From: Roseobacter cerasinus | GTDB taxonomy: Bacteria; Pseudomonadota; Alphaproteobacteria; Rhodobacterales; Rhodobacteraceae | Assembly: GCF_009811755.1 (NCBI RefSeq) | Contig: NZ_BLIV01000001.1 | Location: 124,001-188,000 of the forward strand | Reading direction: 5' to 3' | Length of the DNA stretch: 64,000 nt | Shown: positions 34,017 through 44,157 of the stretch, piece after piece | How the letters are laid out: every line of letters starts with the position of its first letter | Numbering within the stretch: the stretch's first letter is position 1 | Program-made: the position numbers and the translations under genes | The notes under the pieces: model-generated | Databases searched by the model: none | The model's input: the letters and a program-made list of their open reading frames with translations, nothing else | Told to the model about the DNA's origin: nothing

Positions 34017-34880
34017 ATGGCGACCAAGGCTTCCCGATCAGCCGCCCGCGTGATGATGGCCCCCGCAGTGGTGCTCTTGCTGGGCTGGATGCTGGTGCCC
34101 CTGATCATGACCTTGTGGTTTTCCTTCCGCACCTATCTGCCGCTGCGCGGCGGAGATCAGGGTTGGACCGGGTTTGACAATTACGTCCGCTTCGTGACCT
34201 CCAGCTCTTTCTGGCCTGCGATCTCGACCACGCTGATCCTTCTGATCGGCGTTCTGGCCATCACCATCATCCTCGGCGTGCTTCTTGCGATCCTGCTGGA
34301 TCAGCCGATGTGGGGCCAGGGTGTCGTCCGTATCCTCGTGATTGCCCCCTTCTTCGTGATGCCCACCGTCTCCGCGCTGGTGTGGAAGAACATCTTCATG
34401 GACCCGACCAATGGCCTGTTGGCACACCTCTGGCGCTTTTTCGGCGCGGAATCGGTCAGTTGGCTGTCAGATGTGCCGATGCTGTCGCTGATCATGATCG
34501 TCAGCTGGCAGTGGTTGCCCTTTGCCACGCTGATCCTGCTGACCGCGATCCAATCGCTTGATGGCGAGCAGATGGAAGCGGCGGAGATGGACGGCGCCTC
34601 GGTACTCTCGCGCTTCTTCTACATCGCCTTGCCCCACCTCAGCCGCGCGATAACCATCGTGATCCTGATCCAGACGATTTTCCTGCTGGCGATCTTCGCC
34701 GAAATCTTCGTGACCACCGGCGGCGCCTTCGGCACCCGGACACTGTCCTACCTGATCTTCCAGCGCGTGCTGGAAAGTCAGAACGTCGGGCTCGGCTCTG
34801 CAGGCGGCGTCTATGCGATCATCCTGGCCAATATCGTTGCCATCTTCCTGATGCGCATCGTTGGCAAGAACCTCGACTGA
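34017..34880 (+). CDS. smoF: Sorbitol/mannitol ABC transporter permease 1
   Basis: The 287-residue inner-membrane protein has six membrane helices and the MalF-type permease signature EAAEMDGASVLSRFFYIALP (EAA loop that docks the ATPase). The ATG at 34017 is chosen because GAGGAG lies 9 bases before it; the ATG at 34008 would overlap the RBS. It pairs with the next permease to form the polyol channel, energised by SmoK. Confidence 0.92.
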   Translation: MATKASRSAARVMMAPAVVLLLGWMLVPLIMTLWFSFRTYLPLRGGDQGWTGFDNYVRFVTSSSFWPAISTTLILLIGVLAITIILGVLLAILLDQPMWGQGVVRILVIAPFFVMPTVSALVWKNIFMDPTNGLLAHLWRFFGAESVSWLSDVPMLSLIMIVSWQWLPFATLILLTAIQSLDGEQMEAAEMDGASVLSRFFYIALPHLSRAITIVILIQTIFLLAIFAEIFVTTGGAFGTRTLSYLIFQRVLESQNVGLGSAGGVYAIILANIVAIFLMRIVGKNLD

Positions 34881-34898
34881 ACCCGGGAGGACGAATTC

Positions 34899-35729
34899 AT
34901 GGCACGTGCTGTCACAAACCAACGCAAGATGATCAACACCGCTGCGGCGTGGACGGTTGGTCTGCTGATCTTCTTCCCGATCCTCTGGACGATCCTCACC
35001 AGCTTCAAAAGCGAAGCCCAGGCCATCGCCGACCCGCCGATCTTCCTGTTCTTCGACTGGACGACCGAGAATTACTCCACGGTCATGGAACGGTCGAACT
35101 ATGGGCGGTTCCTGTGGAACTCGATCTTCATCGCAGGCGGCTCGACCATCCTCGGGATCATCATTGCGGTGCCTGCCGCCTGGAGCATGGCCTTCGTGCC
35201 GTCCAAGCGCACCAAGGACATCCTGCTGTGGATGCTGTCAACGAAAATGCTGCCCGCCGTGGGTGTGCTCTACCCGATTTATCTGCTCTTCATCCAGTTC
35301 GGACTGCTCGACAACGTCTATGGGCTGACCTTCGTGCTGATGCTGATCAACCTGCCGATCATCGTGTGGATGCTCTACACCTACTTCCGCGAGATCCCGG
35401 GCGAGATCCTGGAAGCGGCACGGATGGATGGGGCGACACTGAAATCCGAGATCCTCTATGTGCTCACGCCCATGGCGATCCCGGGCATTGCCTCGACCTT
35501 GCTGCTGAACTTTATCCTGGCGTGGAATGAGGCGTTCTGGACGCTGAACCTCACAGCGGCCAAGGCGGCACCTCTGACGGCCTTCATCGCCAGCTATTCG
35601 AGCCCCGAGGGCCTGTTTTACGCCAAGCTTTCCGCCGCCTCGACCATGGCAATTGCCCCCATCCTCATCCTCGGATGGTTCAGCCAGAAACAACTTGTGC
35701 GCGGCCTGACGTTCGGCGCGGTCAAATAA
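34899..35729 (+). CDS. smoG: Sorbitol/mannitol ABC transporter permease 2
   Basis: The 276-residue protein is a MalG-type permease with six helices and the EAA loop [22 protein letters not shown] strong RBS (GGGAGGACG) precedes the ATG. It starts 18 bases after smoF and ends 11 bases before smoK, within the same transcript. Length and motifs match carbohydrate-uptake (CUT1) permeases. Confidence 0.92.
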   Translation: MARAVTNQRKMINTAAAWTVGLLIFFPILWTILTSFKSEAQAIADPPIFLFFDWTTENYSTVMERSNYGRFLWNSIFIAGGSTILGIIIAVPAAWSMAFVPSKRTKDILLWMLSTKMLPAVGVLYPIYLLFIQFGLLDNVYGLTFVLMLINLPIIVWMLYTYFREIPGEILEAARMDGATLKSEILYVLTPMAIPGIASTLLLNFILAWNEAFWTLNLTAAKAAPLTAFIASYSSPEGLFYAKLSAASTMAIAPILILGWFSQKQLVRGLTFGAVK

Positions 35730-35740
35730 GGAACACGACT

Positions 35741-36745
35741 ATGGGACAGATTACGCTTCAGAACGTGACAAAGAGTTTCGGTGATGTCGAGGTGATCCCG
35801 CCGCTGGATCTCGACATTCAGGACGGAGAGTTCACGGTCTTCGTCGGGCCGTCGGGCTGCGGCAAATCCACCCTCTTGCGCCTGATCGCCGGGTTGGAGG
35901 ACATCACCAGCGGCCACATCAGCATTGATGGCAATGACGCCACCGATATTCCACCGGCCAAGCGCGGCCTCGCGATGGTGTTCCAATCCTACGCGCTTTA
36001 TCCGCATATGTCGGTGCGCAAGAACATCGCCTTCCCGATGCGGATGGCCAAAATGGATCAGGCAGAACAGGACCGGCGTATCGAGCAGGCCGCCGCCGCG
36101 TTGAACCTCACGGACTATCTTGACCGGCGTCCCGGTCAGTTGTCCGGGGGTCAACGCCAGCGGGTTGCGATTGGCCGTGCGATTGTGCGCGAACCGGCGG
36201 CGTTTCTCTTTGACGAACCGCTGTCGAACCTCGATGCCGCCCTGCGCGTTGGCATGCGGTTGGAGATCAGCGAGCTGCACAAGCGTCTCGCCACCACGAT
36301 GATCTATGTGACCCACGATCAGGTCGAAGCGATGACCATGGCCGACAAGATCGTAGTCCTGCGCGCCGGTCATATCGAGCAGGTGGGCAGCCCGCTGGAG
36401 CTTTACCGCAACCCGCGCAACACCTTCGTGGCGGGCTTTATTGGCTCGCCGAAGATGAACCTGATCGAGGGCGAGGAAGCCGGGCGCAACGGTGCGCATA
36501 CCCTTGGCATCCGGCCCGAACACATCGACGTCTCGGCCACCGATGGCCACTGGCAGGGCAAGGTCGGGGTCGCCGAGCATCTGGGCTCCGACACGTTCTT
36601 CCACATTCACGAGACCGGGCTGGCCGAGACCATCACGGTACGTGCCCCCGGCGAGGTCAACTTCCGCCACGGCGACACGATCTACATGACGCCGCGCAGC
36701 GAGCAGTTGCACCGCTTTGGTGCCGACGGACTTCGCATGGCATGA
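35741..36745 (+). CDS. smoK: Sorbitol/mannitol ABC transporter ATP-binding protein
   Basis: The 334-residue ATPase is of the MalK/UgpC type. Walker A is GPSGCGKST, the signature [16 protein letters not shown], Walker [12 protein letters not shown] and the switch His in [11 protein letters not shown]. The C-terminal roughly 100 residues form the OB-like regulatory domain ([10 protein letters not shown]). The start ATG 35741 follows AAGGA. It overlaps the dehydrogenase gene by 4 bases, so uptake and oxidation are translationally linked. Confidence 0.93.
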   Translation: MGQITLQNVTKSFGDVEVIPPLDLDIQDGEFTVFVGPSGCGKSTLLRLIAGLEDITSGHISIDGNDATDIPPAKRGLAMVFQSYALYPHMSVRKNIAFPMRMAKMDQAEQDRRIEQAAAALNLTDYLDRRPGQLSGGQRQRVAIGRAIVREPAAFLFDEPLSNLDAALRVGMRLEISELHKRLATTMIYVTHDQVEAMTMADKIVVLRAGHIEQVGSPLELYRNPRNTFVAGFIGSPKMNLIEGEEAGRNGAHTLGIRPEHIDVSATDGHWQGKVGVAEHLGSDTFFHIHETGLAETITVRAPGEVNFRHGDTIYMTPRSEQLHRFGADGLRMA

Positions 36746-37515
36746 CGCGGCTGGAGGGAAAGACCGCGCTGATCACGGGCGCCGCGCGTGGCATCGGCCT
36801 TGCTTTTGCGCAGGCCTATGTGCGGGAAGGCGCGCGCGTGGCCATTGGTGACATCGACATGGCCCGCGCGACGGAAGCCGCCGCGTCTCTCGGGCCCAAT
36901 GCCATCGCGGTGGAGATGGACATCACCGATCAGACCAGCATTGACGCCGCCGTGGCCGAGACGGTGGCGCAGCTTGGCCAGATCGACATTCTGATCAACA
37001 ACGCCGCGCTCTTCACCGCAGCACCCATCACCGAGATCACGCGCGCAGACTATGCTCGGGTGTTCGATATCAACGTGGGCGGCACCCTCTTCACGCTGCA
37101 AGCCGTGGCCAAACATATGATCGCGCGGGGTGGTGGCGGCAAGATCATCAATATGGCCAGCCAGGCGGGGCGGCGCGGCGAGCCGCTGGTGGCCGTCTAT
37201 TGCGCGACAAAGGCCGCTGTCATCAGCCTCACCCAATCGGCGGGGCTGAACCTGATCGAACATGGCATCAATGTGAATGCGATCTCTCCCGGCGTGGTCG
37301 ATGGGGAGCATTGGGACGGCGTCGATGCCTTCTTTGCCAAATACGAGGACAAGGCACCCGGGCAGAAGAAACAGGAAGTGGGCGCGGCGGTGCCCTACGG
37401 GCGCATGGGCACCGCCGAAGACCTCACCGGCATGGCCGTATTTCTGGCCAGTGACGAGGCCGACTATATCGTGGCGCAGACCTACAATGTGGATGGCGGC
37501 CAATGGATGAGCTGA
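36742..37515 (+). CDS. smoS: Sorbitol dehydrogenase (SDR family)
   Basis: The 257-residue short-chain dehydrogenase has [12 protein letters not shown] (NAD-binding), the Asp of GDIDMARA favouring NAD over NADP, NNAALFT, the catalytic Ser in NMASQAG and the YCATK pair (Tyr-x3-Lys). By sequence style and operon place it corresponds to SmoS, which oxidises sorbitol to fructose (also galactitol or iditol). It overlaps smoK by 4 and mtlK by 13 bases. Confidence 0.92.
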   Translation: MTRLEGKTALITGAARGIGLAFAQAYVREGARVAIGDIDMARATEAAASLGPNAIAVEMDITDQTSIDAAVAETVAQLGQIDILINNAALFTAAPITEITRADYARVFDINVGGTLFTLQAVAKHMIARGGGGKIINMASQAGRRGEPLVAVYCATKAAVISLTQSAGLNLIEHGINVNAISPGVVDGEHWDGVDAFFAKYEDKAPGQKKQEVGAAVPYGRMGTAEDLTGMAVFLASDEADYIVAQTYNVDGGQWMS

Positions 37516-39002
37516 TCCGCCTGTCAAATGCCACCCTTGGGCAGCTGCCGGAACACGTCCGCGTGCCCCGCTATGACCGTGCCGCGCTGACGCCCGGCAT
37601 CGTGCATATCGGTTTAGGCAATTTTCACCGGGCGCATCAGGCCTGGTATCTGCACCGGTTGTTTGACGCCGGCCTCTGCCAAGACTGGGCGATCATCGGT
37701 GCAGGCGTGCGCCCGCAGGATGCGGCGCAGCGCGACAAGCTGGCGGCCCAGGACTGGCTAACCACCCTGGTGGAGCTAGACCCCAGCGGCAGCGCCGCTG
37801 AGGTCACCGGCTCGATGATCGGCTATGCGCCGGTACAGGAAGGACATGCCGCGCTGATCGCGCAGATGGCCGATCCGGCGATCCGGATTGTTGCCCTCAC
37901 GGTGACCGAGGGCGGTTATTACACCGATCCGGCCAGCGGCGGCTTTGATCAGGGGCACCCCGATATCCAGCATGACGCGGTCCGGCCCGACACCCCGCGC
38001 ACGGCATTTGGCGCGATGATCGCAGCACTCAAACACCGCCGGGCTGCGGGCCATGGGCCCTTCACCGGCCTGTCCTGCGACAACCTGCAGGGCAACGGGG
38101 ATATCCTGCGGCGCACGCTGGTCTCGCTGGCGGCACTTTCGGATCCGGATCTGGCGGCTTGGATCAATGAGGCCTGCAGTTTCCCAAACTCCATGGTGGA
38201 TTGCATCGTGCCCGCCACCGGCCCCAAGGAGATTGCGCTGGCGCAGAGCTTTGGCATTGACGACCGTGCGCCGGTCACGCATGAGACCTTCCGTCAATGG
38301 GTGATCGAAGATGACTTTTGCGCGGGCCGACCGGACTGGGACAGTGTGGGCGCCACCTTTACCAATGATGTGCACAGCTACGAGGCGATGAAGATCCGCA
38401 TTCTCAATGCCGGTCATCAGGTGCTGGCCAACGCGGGCGAGATCCTCGGGTTGGAGACCATCGCCGATTGCATGGGTGATCCACTGATCAGCGCGCTCTT
38501 CCGCAAGGTCCAGACCGAAGAGATCGCGCCGCATGTGACGGCGGTACCCGGCATGACCCCTGCGGCTTATGTAGCGCTGATCGAGACCCGCTTTGCCAAC
38601 CCCGCCATTGTCGACACGACGCGGCGTGTGACCTTTGACGGCTCCTCCCGGCACACCGGCTTTATCCTGCCCACGCTGCGCGAGGGGCTGGCGGCGGGCA
38701 CCAGCGTCGAAGGGCTGGCCCTGGTCGAGGCGCTTTGGGCGCGGATGTGTGAGGGCACGCGGGAAGACGGCTCTCTGATCGCACCCAACGACCCGTTCTG
38801 GCCGCAGCTCAACACAGCCGCACGCGCGGCGCGCAGCCGCCCCGCCGCCTGGCTGGAACAAGGCCAGTTCTATGGCGATCTTGTGCAGGCAGCACCCTTT
38901 GCGGACGCCTTTGAGCGGTGGCTGGGGGCGCTGTGGTCCGAGGGCTGTGAAGCGACCCTCGACACCTACCGGCAACACGGCAGGATACCCGAGCAGGCGT
39001 AG
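37503..39002 (+). CDS. mtlK: Mannitol 2-dehydrogenase (long-chain polyol dehydrogenase)
   Basis: The 499-residue protein belongs to the polyol-specific long-chain dehydrogenases. The NAD-binding part begins GIVHIGLGNFHRAHQAWYL; the catalytic Lys-Asn-His group is in KIRILNAGHQVLAN near residue 297. It oxidises D-mannitol (and arabinitol/sorbitol in relatives) to the ketose in the cytoplasm. It starts inside the smoS end. The operon ends at a strong hairpin, with no xylulokinase or fructokinase gene following, unlike the Rhodobacter operon. Confidence 0.93.
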   Translation: MDELIRLSNATLGQLPEHVRVPRYDRAALTPGIVHIGLGNFHRAHQAWYLHRLFDAGLCQDWAIIGAGVRPQDAAQRDKLAAQDWLTTLVELDPSGSAAEVTGSMIGYAPVQEGHAALIAQMADPAIRIVALTVTEGGYYTDPASGGFDQGHPDIQHDAVRPDTPRTAFGAMIAALKHRRAAGHGPFTGLSCDNLQGNGDILRRTLVSLAALSDPDLAAWINEACSFPNSMVDCIVPATGPKEIALAQSFGIDDRAPVTHETFRQWVIEDDFCAGRPDWDSVGATFTNDVHSYEAMKIRILNAGHQVLANAGEILGLETIADCMGDPLISALFRKVQTEEIAPHVTAVPGMTPAAYVALIETRFANPAIVDTTRRVTFDGSSRHTGFILPTLREGLAAGTSVEGLALVEALWARMCEGTREDGSLIAPNDPFWPQLNTAARAARSRPAAWLEQGQFYGDLVQAAPFADAFERWLGALWSEGCEATLDTYRQHGRIPEQA

Positions 39003-39046
39003 GCCCCCGCGCCGCAGACCGGTGTCCCGGTCTCCGGCGCGGGGGC
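39003..39046. terminator. Strong hairpin after mtlK
   Basis: GCCCCCGCGCCG (39003-39014) pairs perfectly with CGGCGCGGGGGC (39035-39046), and inside AGACCGG pairs with CCGGTCT. It lies right after the mtlK stop and ahead of the convergent dnaE2 end, so it may serve both. There is no T-run. Confidence 0.7.
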
Positions 39047-39150
39047 TTGGCGCTCCACCGCACAGGGTCGGGTGTGCGGCATCTGTCGCAAAGGGCCCCA
39101 TGCAGACGCAGTTGACACACGACTTGGATTTAAGACCTGCGACCTGCCTG

Positions 39151-42100
39151 TCAGTGAAAGTCCCGCGATTTGGGAATGATCCGCACGTCGCGCGGGTGAC
39201 GCTGCGTGCGGCCCACAACGGGGCGGCGGACTTCATCCGCCCGGGCCAGCGGCACCTCCATCGGATCATTCGAAAGACACACCAACGCGTCCGTCCGGTC
39301 AATCAGCTGATGCGCCACCACATGGATCACATTGCCATCACACTGCACCACACCGCGCACATCGATCAGCCGCGCCTGCATGATCACCTTGCGAAAGGCC
39401 ACCATGACCTTGGGCCAGACCACCAGATTGGCCACACCCGTCTCATCCTCCAGCGTGATGAAACAGACCCCCTTCGCACTGCCCGGACGCTGACGGATCA
39501 GAACAATCCCAGCCATCGAGACAGACTGGCCGTTGTGCATACGCGCCAAATCACCCGCAGGCGTGTAGCGTTGCCGCGCCATGCTGCGGCGCAGGAAGGA
39601 CATGGGGTGCGCCTTCAGCGACAGGCGCAGGGTCTGATAATCCGCCACCACATGCTCACAGCGGGGCATCTGCGGCAGGGTGAACCGCGCCTCAGACCCC
39701 TCATCGCGAGTCTTGGCAAAGAGCGGCAGATCCGGCGCGTCGCGCAGCGCCCGCGTCTCCCACAGCGCCTGCCGCCGGTCGAGCCCCATGGAGCGGACCG
39801 CATCCGCCGCCGCCAGTTTGCGCAACGAACCTGCATCGACACGGGCGCGGCGCTTGAGGTCTTCGAAATCCGCGAAGGCGGTCTCACGCGCGGCCATGAT
39901 CCGCTCGGCCACCGCCTGCGCCATGCCATCGACCTGTCGCAGCCCCAGACGCACGGCGAAGCGCCGTTCGCCCAGCGGTTCCAGCGTATTGTCCCAGTCG
40001 CTGAAGTTCACATCCGGCGCGCGCACCTCGACCCCGTGTTCCCGCGCATCGCGCACGATCTGCGCGGGCGCATAAAACCCCATGGGCTGCGAATTCAGAA
40101 GTGCTGCGCAGAAGACATCCGGATAGTAATGCTTGATCCAGCTCGACACATAGACCAGATGCGCAAAGCTCGCCGCATGGCTTTCGGGAAAGCCATAGTC
40201 GCCGAAGCCCTTGATCTGATTGAAACACCGCGCGGCAAACTCCGCGTCATAGCCGCGTTTGATCATGCGGCCCACCATCTTGTCTTCCAGCTCCCCGATG
40301 GTGCCCTTGGAGCGGAAGGTGGCCATCGCCTTGCGCAGCTGATTGGCCTCGTCGGGCGAGAATTCGGCGGCGACCATGGCGATCTTCATCGCCTGCTCCT
40401 GAAAGATCGGAACGCCCAAGGTGCGGCTGAGAATTTTCTCCAACTCATCCGGTTCGTGGTCGGGGCCGGGTGACGGATACTCCACGGTTTCCTGGCCATT
40501 CCGCCGACGCAAATAGGGATGCACCATGTCGCCTTGAATAGGCCCGGGCCGCACAATGGCGACCTGGATCACCAGATCGTAGAATGTCTTGGGCTTGAGA
40601 CGCGGCAGCATGTTCATCTGCGCCCGGCTTTCCACCTGGAAGACCCCGATGCTGTCGCCCTTGCTGAGCATGCCGTAAACCGCATCATCGTGTTCAAGGC
40701 TGGCGAGGGTATGGGTCTCGCCGTAATGCGCTTCGATCATGTCGAAGCACTTGCGGATGCAGGTCAGCATCCCCAGCGCCAGCACATCGACCTTGAGGAT
40801 GCGCAGCTCTTCGATGTCGTCCTTGTCCCATTCGATGAAACTGCGGTCTGCCATGGCGCCATTGCCGATGGGCACCGTGCGCGTCAGCGGTGTTTCGGTG
40901 AGGATGAACCCACCCACATGCTGGGAGAGGTGGCGCGGCATGCCGATCATCTGATCGGCCAGCTTGATCGTGCGCGCCATCAGCGGGTCGTTCAGGTCCA
41001 GCCCCGCCTCTTCGGCCTCGCGCACACCCACCTCGCGCCCGAAACTGCCCCAGATGGTCTTGGCCAGGGCCGAAGTGATGTCCTCCGACAGCCCCATGAC
41101 CTTGCCCACCTCACGCACCGCCATGCGCGGGCGATAGTGGATCACGGTCGCGCAAAGCCCGGCGCGGTCGCGCCCGTATGTTTCATAGATATGCTGGATG
41201 ACCTCTTCGCGACGCTCATGTTCGAAATCCACGTCGATGTCGGGCGGCTCCTTGCGCTCTTCGCTGATGAAACGTTCGAAGAGCAGATCATTGGTGGCGG
41301 GGTCGACGGCGGTGATCCCCAGCACATAGCAGACGGCGGAATTGGCTGCAGACCCCCGGCCCTGGCAGAGAATGGGTGGTTTGCACTCGTACCGGGCGTA
41401 GTTCACAATCTGCTGGATGGTCAGGAAATATTTGGCGATCTCCAGCTTGCCAATCAGAGCCAGTTCCTTGCGCAGCACCTCTTGCGTCTTCTGCGGCACG
41501 CCTTCGGGATAGCGCTGTGCGGCACCCTGCCATGTCAGCTCTTCCAGATACGCCTGCGGGCTGCGGCCTTCGGGTACGGTTTCGCGCGGGTATTCATAGC
41601 TCAGATCGCGCAGATCGAAGGTGCAGGCATCGGCCACTTCGCGCGTAGCGGCGATGGCATGGGGCCAGTCGGCAAAGAGCCGGATCATCTCGGCAGGGGA
41701 TTTCAAGTGCCGCTCCGCATTGGCGTGCAACAGAAAGCCCGCCTGAGTGATGGTCGTCTTATGCAGGATGCAGGTCATCACATCCTGCAGCGGGCGGCGA
41801 TCTGCGGCATGGTAGTGCACGTCGTTGGTGGCCAGAATGCACAGCCCCTGCGCCTGCGCCATCTGGTCCAGCTGGTTGATCCGCGCCCGGTCGTCGCCAC
41901 GATAGAGATAGCTGGCCGCGATATGACGCAGGCCCGGCAGGCGGCGGGTCAAACGCGGCAGCCCGGCGGCAAAGCGGTCGAGATCAGGCGGCGGCAGAGC
42001 GATGAGCTGCACGCCCTCCGAATAGGTCGCCAGATCATCGAGGGTGATATCGCACTGCCCCTTGCCCTGCCAGGCACCGCTTGCGTCCTGCATTTTGCCT

Positions 42101-42447
42101 TTGGAGAGCAGCTCGCAGAGGTGCCCATAAGCCGTGCGGTCGCGCGGATAGGCGAGGAATTCTTCGCCCGTGATCAGCTGTAGGCGGCAGCCGATCACCG
42201 GTTTGATCTTGGCTTTCAGCGCCTCGGCGTGCAGGCGCACGACCCCGGCCATGGTGTTGAGATCGGCGCAGCCAAGCGCGTCATAGCCCAGGTGATTTGC
42301 CGTGCGCGCCAGATCCACAGCATCAGACGCGCCGCGCAGGAAGGAGAAGCAGGTGGTGATCCCCAGCTCGACAAAGGGGCTGCGCGGGTTGGAGTGGAAC
42401 GCCTCTTCCAGCGTGCGCCGGGGGCGCTGGTTGTCCATTTCAGGCAT
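39151..42447 (-). CDS. dnaE2: Error-prone DNA polymerase (DnaE2/ImuC)
   Basis: The 1098-residue protein is the C-family polymerase of the SOS mutasome. It has an N-terminal PHP domain (ELGITTCFSFLRGASDAVDL), the polymerase core with PDIDVDFEHERREE as two of the catalytic Asp residues, the helix-hairpin-helix region (GMAQAVAERIMAARE) and an OB fold (VSMAGIVLIRQRPGSAKG). Length fits DnaE2 rather than the longer replicative DnaE1. Start at 42447 or 42438. With ImuB and ImuA it performs translesion synthesis. It is separated from imuB by a 189-base gap filled by a repeat. Confidence 0.96.
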   Translation of the reverse strand: MPEMDNQRPRRTLEEAFHSNPRSPFVELGITTCFSFLRGASDAVDLARTANHLGYDALGCADLNTMAGVVRLHAEALKAKIKPVIGCRLQLITGEEFLAYPRDRTAYGHLCELLSKGKMQDASGAWQGKGQCDITLDDLATYSEGVQLIALPPPDLDRFAAGLPRLTRRLPGLRHIAASYLYRGDDRARINQLDQMAQAQGLCILATNDVHYHAADRRPLQDVMTCILHKTTITQAGFLLHANAERHLKSPAEMIRLFADWPHAIAATREVADACTFDLRDLSYEYPRETVPEGRSPQAYLEELTWQGAAQRYPEGVPQKTQEVLRKELALIGKLEIAKYFLTIQQIVNYARYECKPPILCQGRGSAANSAVCYVLGITAVDPATNDLLFERFISEERKEPPDIDVDFEHERREEVIQHIYETYGRDRAGLCATVIHYRPRMAVREVGKVMGLSEDITSALAKTIWGSFGREVGVREAEEAGLDLNDPLMARTIKLADQMIGMPRHLSQHVGGFILTETPLTRTVPIGNGAMADRSFIEWDKDDIEELRILKVDVLALGMLTCIRKCFDMIEAHYGETHTLASLEHDDAVYGMLSKGDSIGVFQVESRAQMNMLPRLKPKTFYDLVIQVAIVRPGPIQGDMVHPYLRRRNGQETVEYPSPGPDHEPDELEKILSRTLGVPIFQEQAMKIAMVAAEFSPDEANQLRKAMATFRSKGTIGELEDKMVGRMIKRGYDAEFAARCFNQIKGFGDYGFPESHAASFAHLVYVSSWIKHYYPDVFCAALLNSQPMGFYAPAQIVRDAREHGVEVRAPDVNFSDWDNTLEPLGERRFAVRLGLRQVDGMAQAVAERIMAARETAFADFEDLKRRARVDAGSLRKLAAADAVRSMGLDRRQALWETRALRDAPDLPLFAKTRDEGSEARFTLPQMPRCEHVVADYQTLRLSLKAHPMSFLRRSMARQRYTPAGDLARMHNGQSVSMAGIVLIRQRPGSAKGVCFITLEDETGVANLVVWPKVMVAFRKVIMQARLIDVRGVVQCDGNVIHVVAHQLIDRTDALVCLSNDPMEVPLARADEVRRPVVGRTQRHPRDVRIIPKSRDFH

Positions 42448-42487
42448 GGTGCAAGCCTATGAGCCATCTAGCCCGGCCGCCAAGGCC

Positions 42488-42616
42488 GGGCAGCGCCCGA
42501 CCCTCCCCCCGGGGAGGGCGCACTACGTGCTTCCTCGTGCTCTCGCACGCTCCGGCCTCAAAAGGTCCACTGGACCTTTTGCAAGACGGCCTCCGCCCCA
42601 GGGTCGGTCGCTGCCC
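42488..42616. repeat. Palindromic intergenic element between imuB and dnaE2
   Basis: The ends GGGCAGCGCCCGACCCT (42488-42504) and AGGGTCGGTCGCTGCCC (42600-42616) are inverted repeats with one mismatch. The centre has a perfect stem AAAAGGTCCA / TGGACCTTTT (42560-42580) and a CCCTCCCC/GGGGAGGG stem lies near the left end. It looks like a dispersed REP/BIME-type unit. Its presence splits a cassette that is usually tightly packed. Confidence 0.7.
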
Positions 42617-42636
42617 TTGGATCCCTACCCACCCGC

Positions 42637-44157
42637 TCACGCAAAACACCCGTGCACGAACCAACGCGGATCACCGCCACGCCCATCCTCATGCAGACCT
42701 TCGCGGTAGAGCCAATAGCGGCCACCCGCCTGATCTTCGATGCGGAAATAGTCACGCAGCCGTGTGCCGGGCCGGTCGCGCCACCACTCTGGTGCGATGC
42801 GTTCCGGCCCGGCATAGCGCACCACCCGGTGGGTCTGGCGCCGCCAGACAAACTGCGCCGGCGGGCCTTCCGGCACCGCGTAAAGTACGCGCACCTCCTC
42901 GGGCGGGTGCAACAGGCGTATGGGGCGCGCCTGCACAGCGGTGGCCCCCGCGCCCTGCTCCGCCGCCCACACCGCCGCGCGTTCCGGCAGGTGGCTTTCG
43001 CGCAACTGCGGGCGTTTCACCGCGCGCGGGCCAAGCCGCGCGGTCAGCCGGTCGATCAGATGCGAGAGCGGCACACCGCCTTCACCACCTCCGCCCAACT
43101 GGGTCTGCACCGTCGCGATGGGCTCAACCCGCCGCGCCTCCAGCGTGATCAGATCGAAGCCAAACCCGGGGTCGAGCCGCTCCAACCGGTCCTGAAACAG
43201 ACGACACAGGTGCACAGGTTCACGGCTGGGGGCAGCCGTGGCGACCTCCAGCCGCCGCACCTCGCCATCGGTGCGGTAGACCACAAGGTGCAGCTGGCGG
43301 CAGCCCAGGCCTTGATGCTCCAGCTGCGCGCAGACCTCTTCGCAGAGCTGCGGCACATAGGCCGTCGGGTCCTGGATCGGCTCAGGCAACCGCGCCTGCG
43401 CCAAGATCGGCGCGCGGGCCTCGACACTGGCCACAGGCTCGGCCAGCCGCCCCATGGCCTGATCCAGCCGCATCGGCGGGTTCATCTCCAGCGCGCTGCG
43501 GGCAAAGCGGCGGGTCAGCGACAGGCGCGGCACCTCGGCCAACTGCCCGATGGTCTTCAAGCCCAGCCGCCTGAGCAACAGCACCGTCTCCGCCTCCAGC
43601 CGCAGGGCCGCCACCGGCAAGGCGTGCAGATCAGCCGCGCAGCTCTCTTCCGTGCAGATCGCCCGCACCGGGCCAAACCGCGCCAGCGCCCAGGCCGCAC
43701 CCCATGTGGGCGCCACCGCCAGCCGGGCGCTCAAGCCGAGCGTAGACAAACGCGCCTCCATCTCGGTCAGCATCGCCGCCTCGCCGCCCATCAGATGATC
43801 GCTGCCGGTCGTCTCCAGGATCAGCCCATCTGCGCCATCCACAACCGTCCAGGGGCACCAGCGGCGCGCCCAAAGCGACAGGCGTTTGAGCGCCTGCGCA
43901 TCGCCCGCGAGATCGGCATATTCCACGCGTAACTCCGGGCAGACCGCGCGCATATCGACCACCCGCGCGCCCGTGGCGATGCCCGCCAGACGCGCCGCGC
44001 GGTTGGTGGCGTGGATCACCTGCCCATGTGGGCCATCGGCCACAAGAGCCGTGGGCAGATCCTCAGAGGGCGCGTTTCCGGTGCGCTCCATCTGCCGCTG
44101 CCACCGCTCCATCGCGACCTGGGGCAAGGATATGGATACGATCCGCCGCCCGGTCAT
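42637..44157 (-). CDS. imuB: Y-family polymerase-like mutasome protein ImuB
   Basis: The protein is 506 residues from MTGRRIVSISLPQ, the usual ImuB start; an upstream ATG would extend it further into imuA. It is a Y-family fold without catalytic residues: the first acidic position is replaced (SISLP instead of DxD-type) and VVDGADGLILETTG lacks the SxDE pair. A helix-hairpin-helix region follows (LGLKTIGQLAEVPRLSL). ImuB is the hub that binds the beta clamp, ImuA and DnaE2. It overlaps imuA by 95 bases. Confidence 0.93.
   Translation of the reverse strand: MTGRRIVSISLPQVAMERWQRQMERTGNAPSEDLPTALVADGPHGQVIHATNRAARLAGIATGARVVDMRAVCPELRVEYADLAGDAQALKRLSLWARRWCPWTVVDGADGLILETTGSDHLMGGEAAMLTEMEARLSTLGLSARLAVAPTWGAAWALARFGPVRAICTEESCAADLHALPVAALRLEAETVLLLRRLGLKTIGQLAEVPRLSLTRRFARSALEMNPPMRLDQAMGRLAEPVASVEARAPILAQARLPEPIQDPTAYVPQLCEEVCAQLEHQGLGCRQLHLVVYRTDGEVRRLEVATAAPSREPVHLCRLFQDRLERLDPGFGFDLITLEARRVEPIATVQTQLGGGGEGGVPLSHLIDRLTARLGPRAVKRPQLRESHLPERAAVWAAEQGAGATAVQARPIRLLHPPEEVRVLYAVPEGPPAQFVWRRQTHRVVRYAGPERIAPEWWRDRPGTRLRDYFRIEDQAGGRYWLYREGLHEDGRGGDPRWFVHGCFA

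Noticed and set aside
40519-42183. 554-codon frame antisense to dnaE2
   Set aside because: It lies wholly inside dnaE2, whose motifs are unambiguous, and is low-complexity in His/Arg/Gly.
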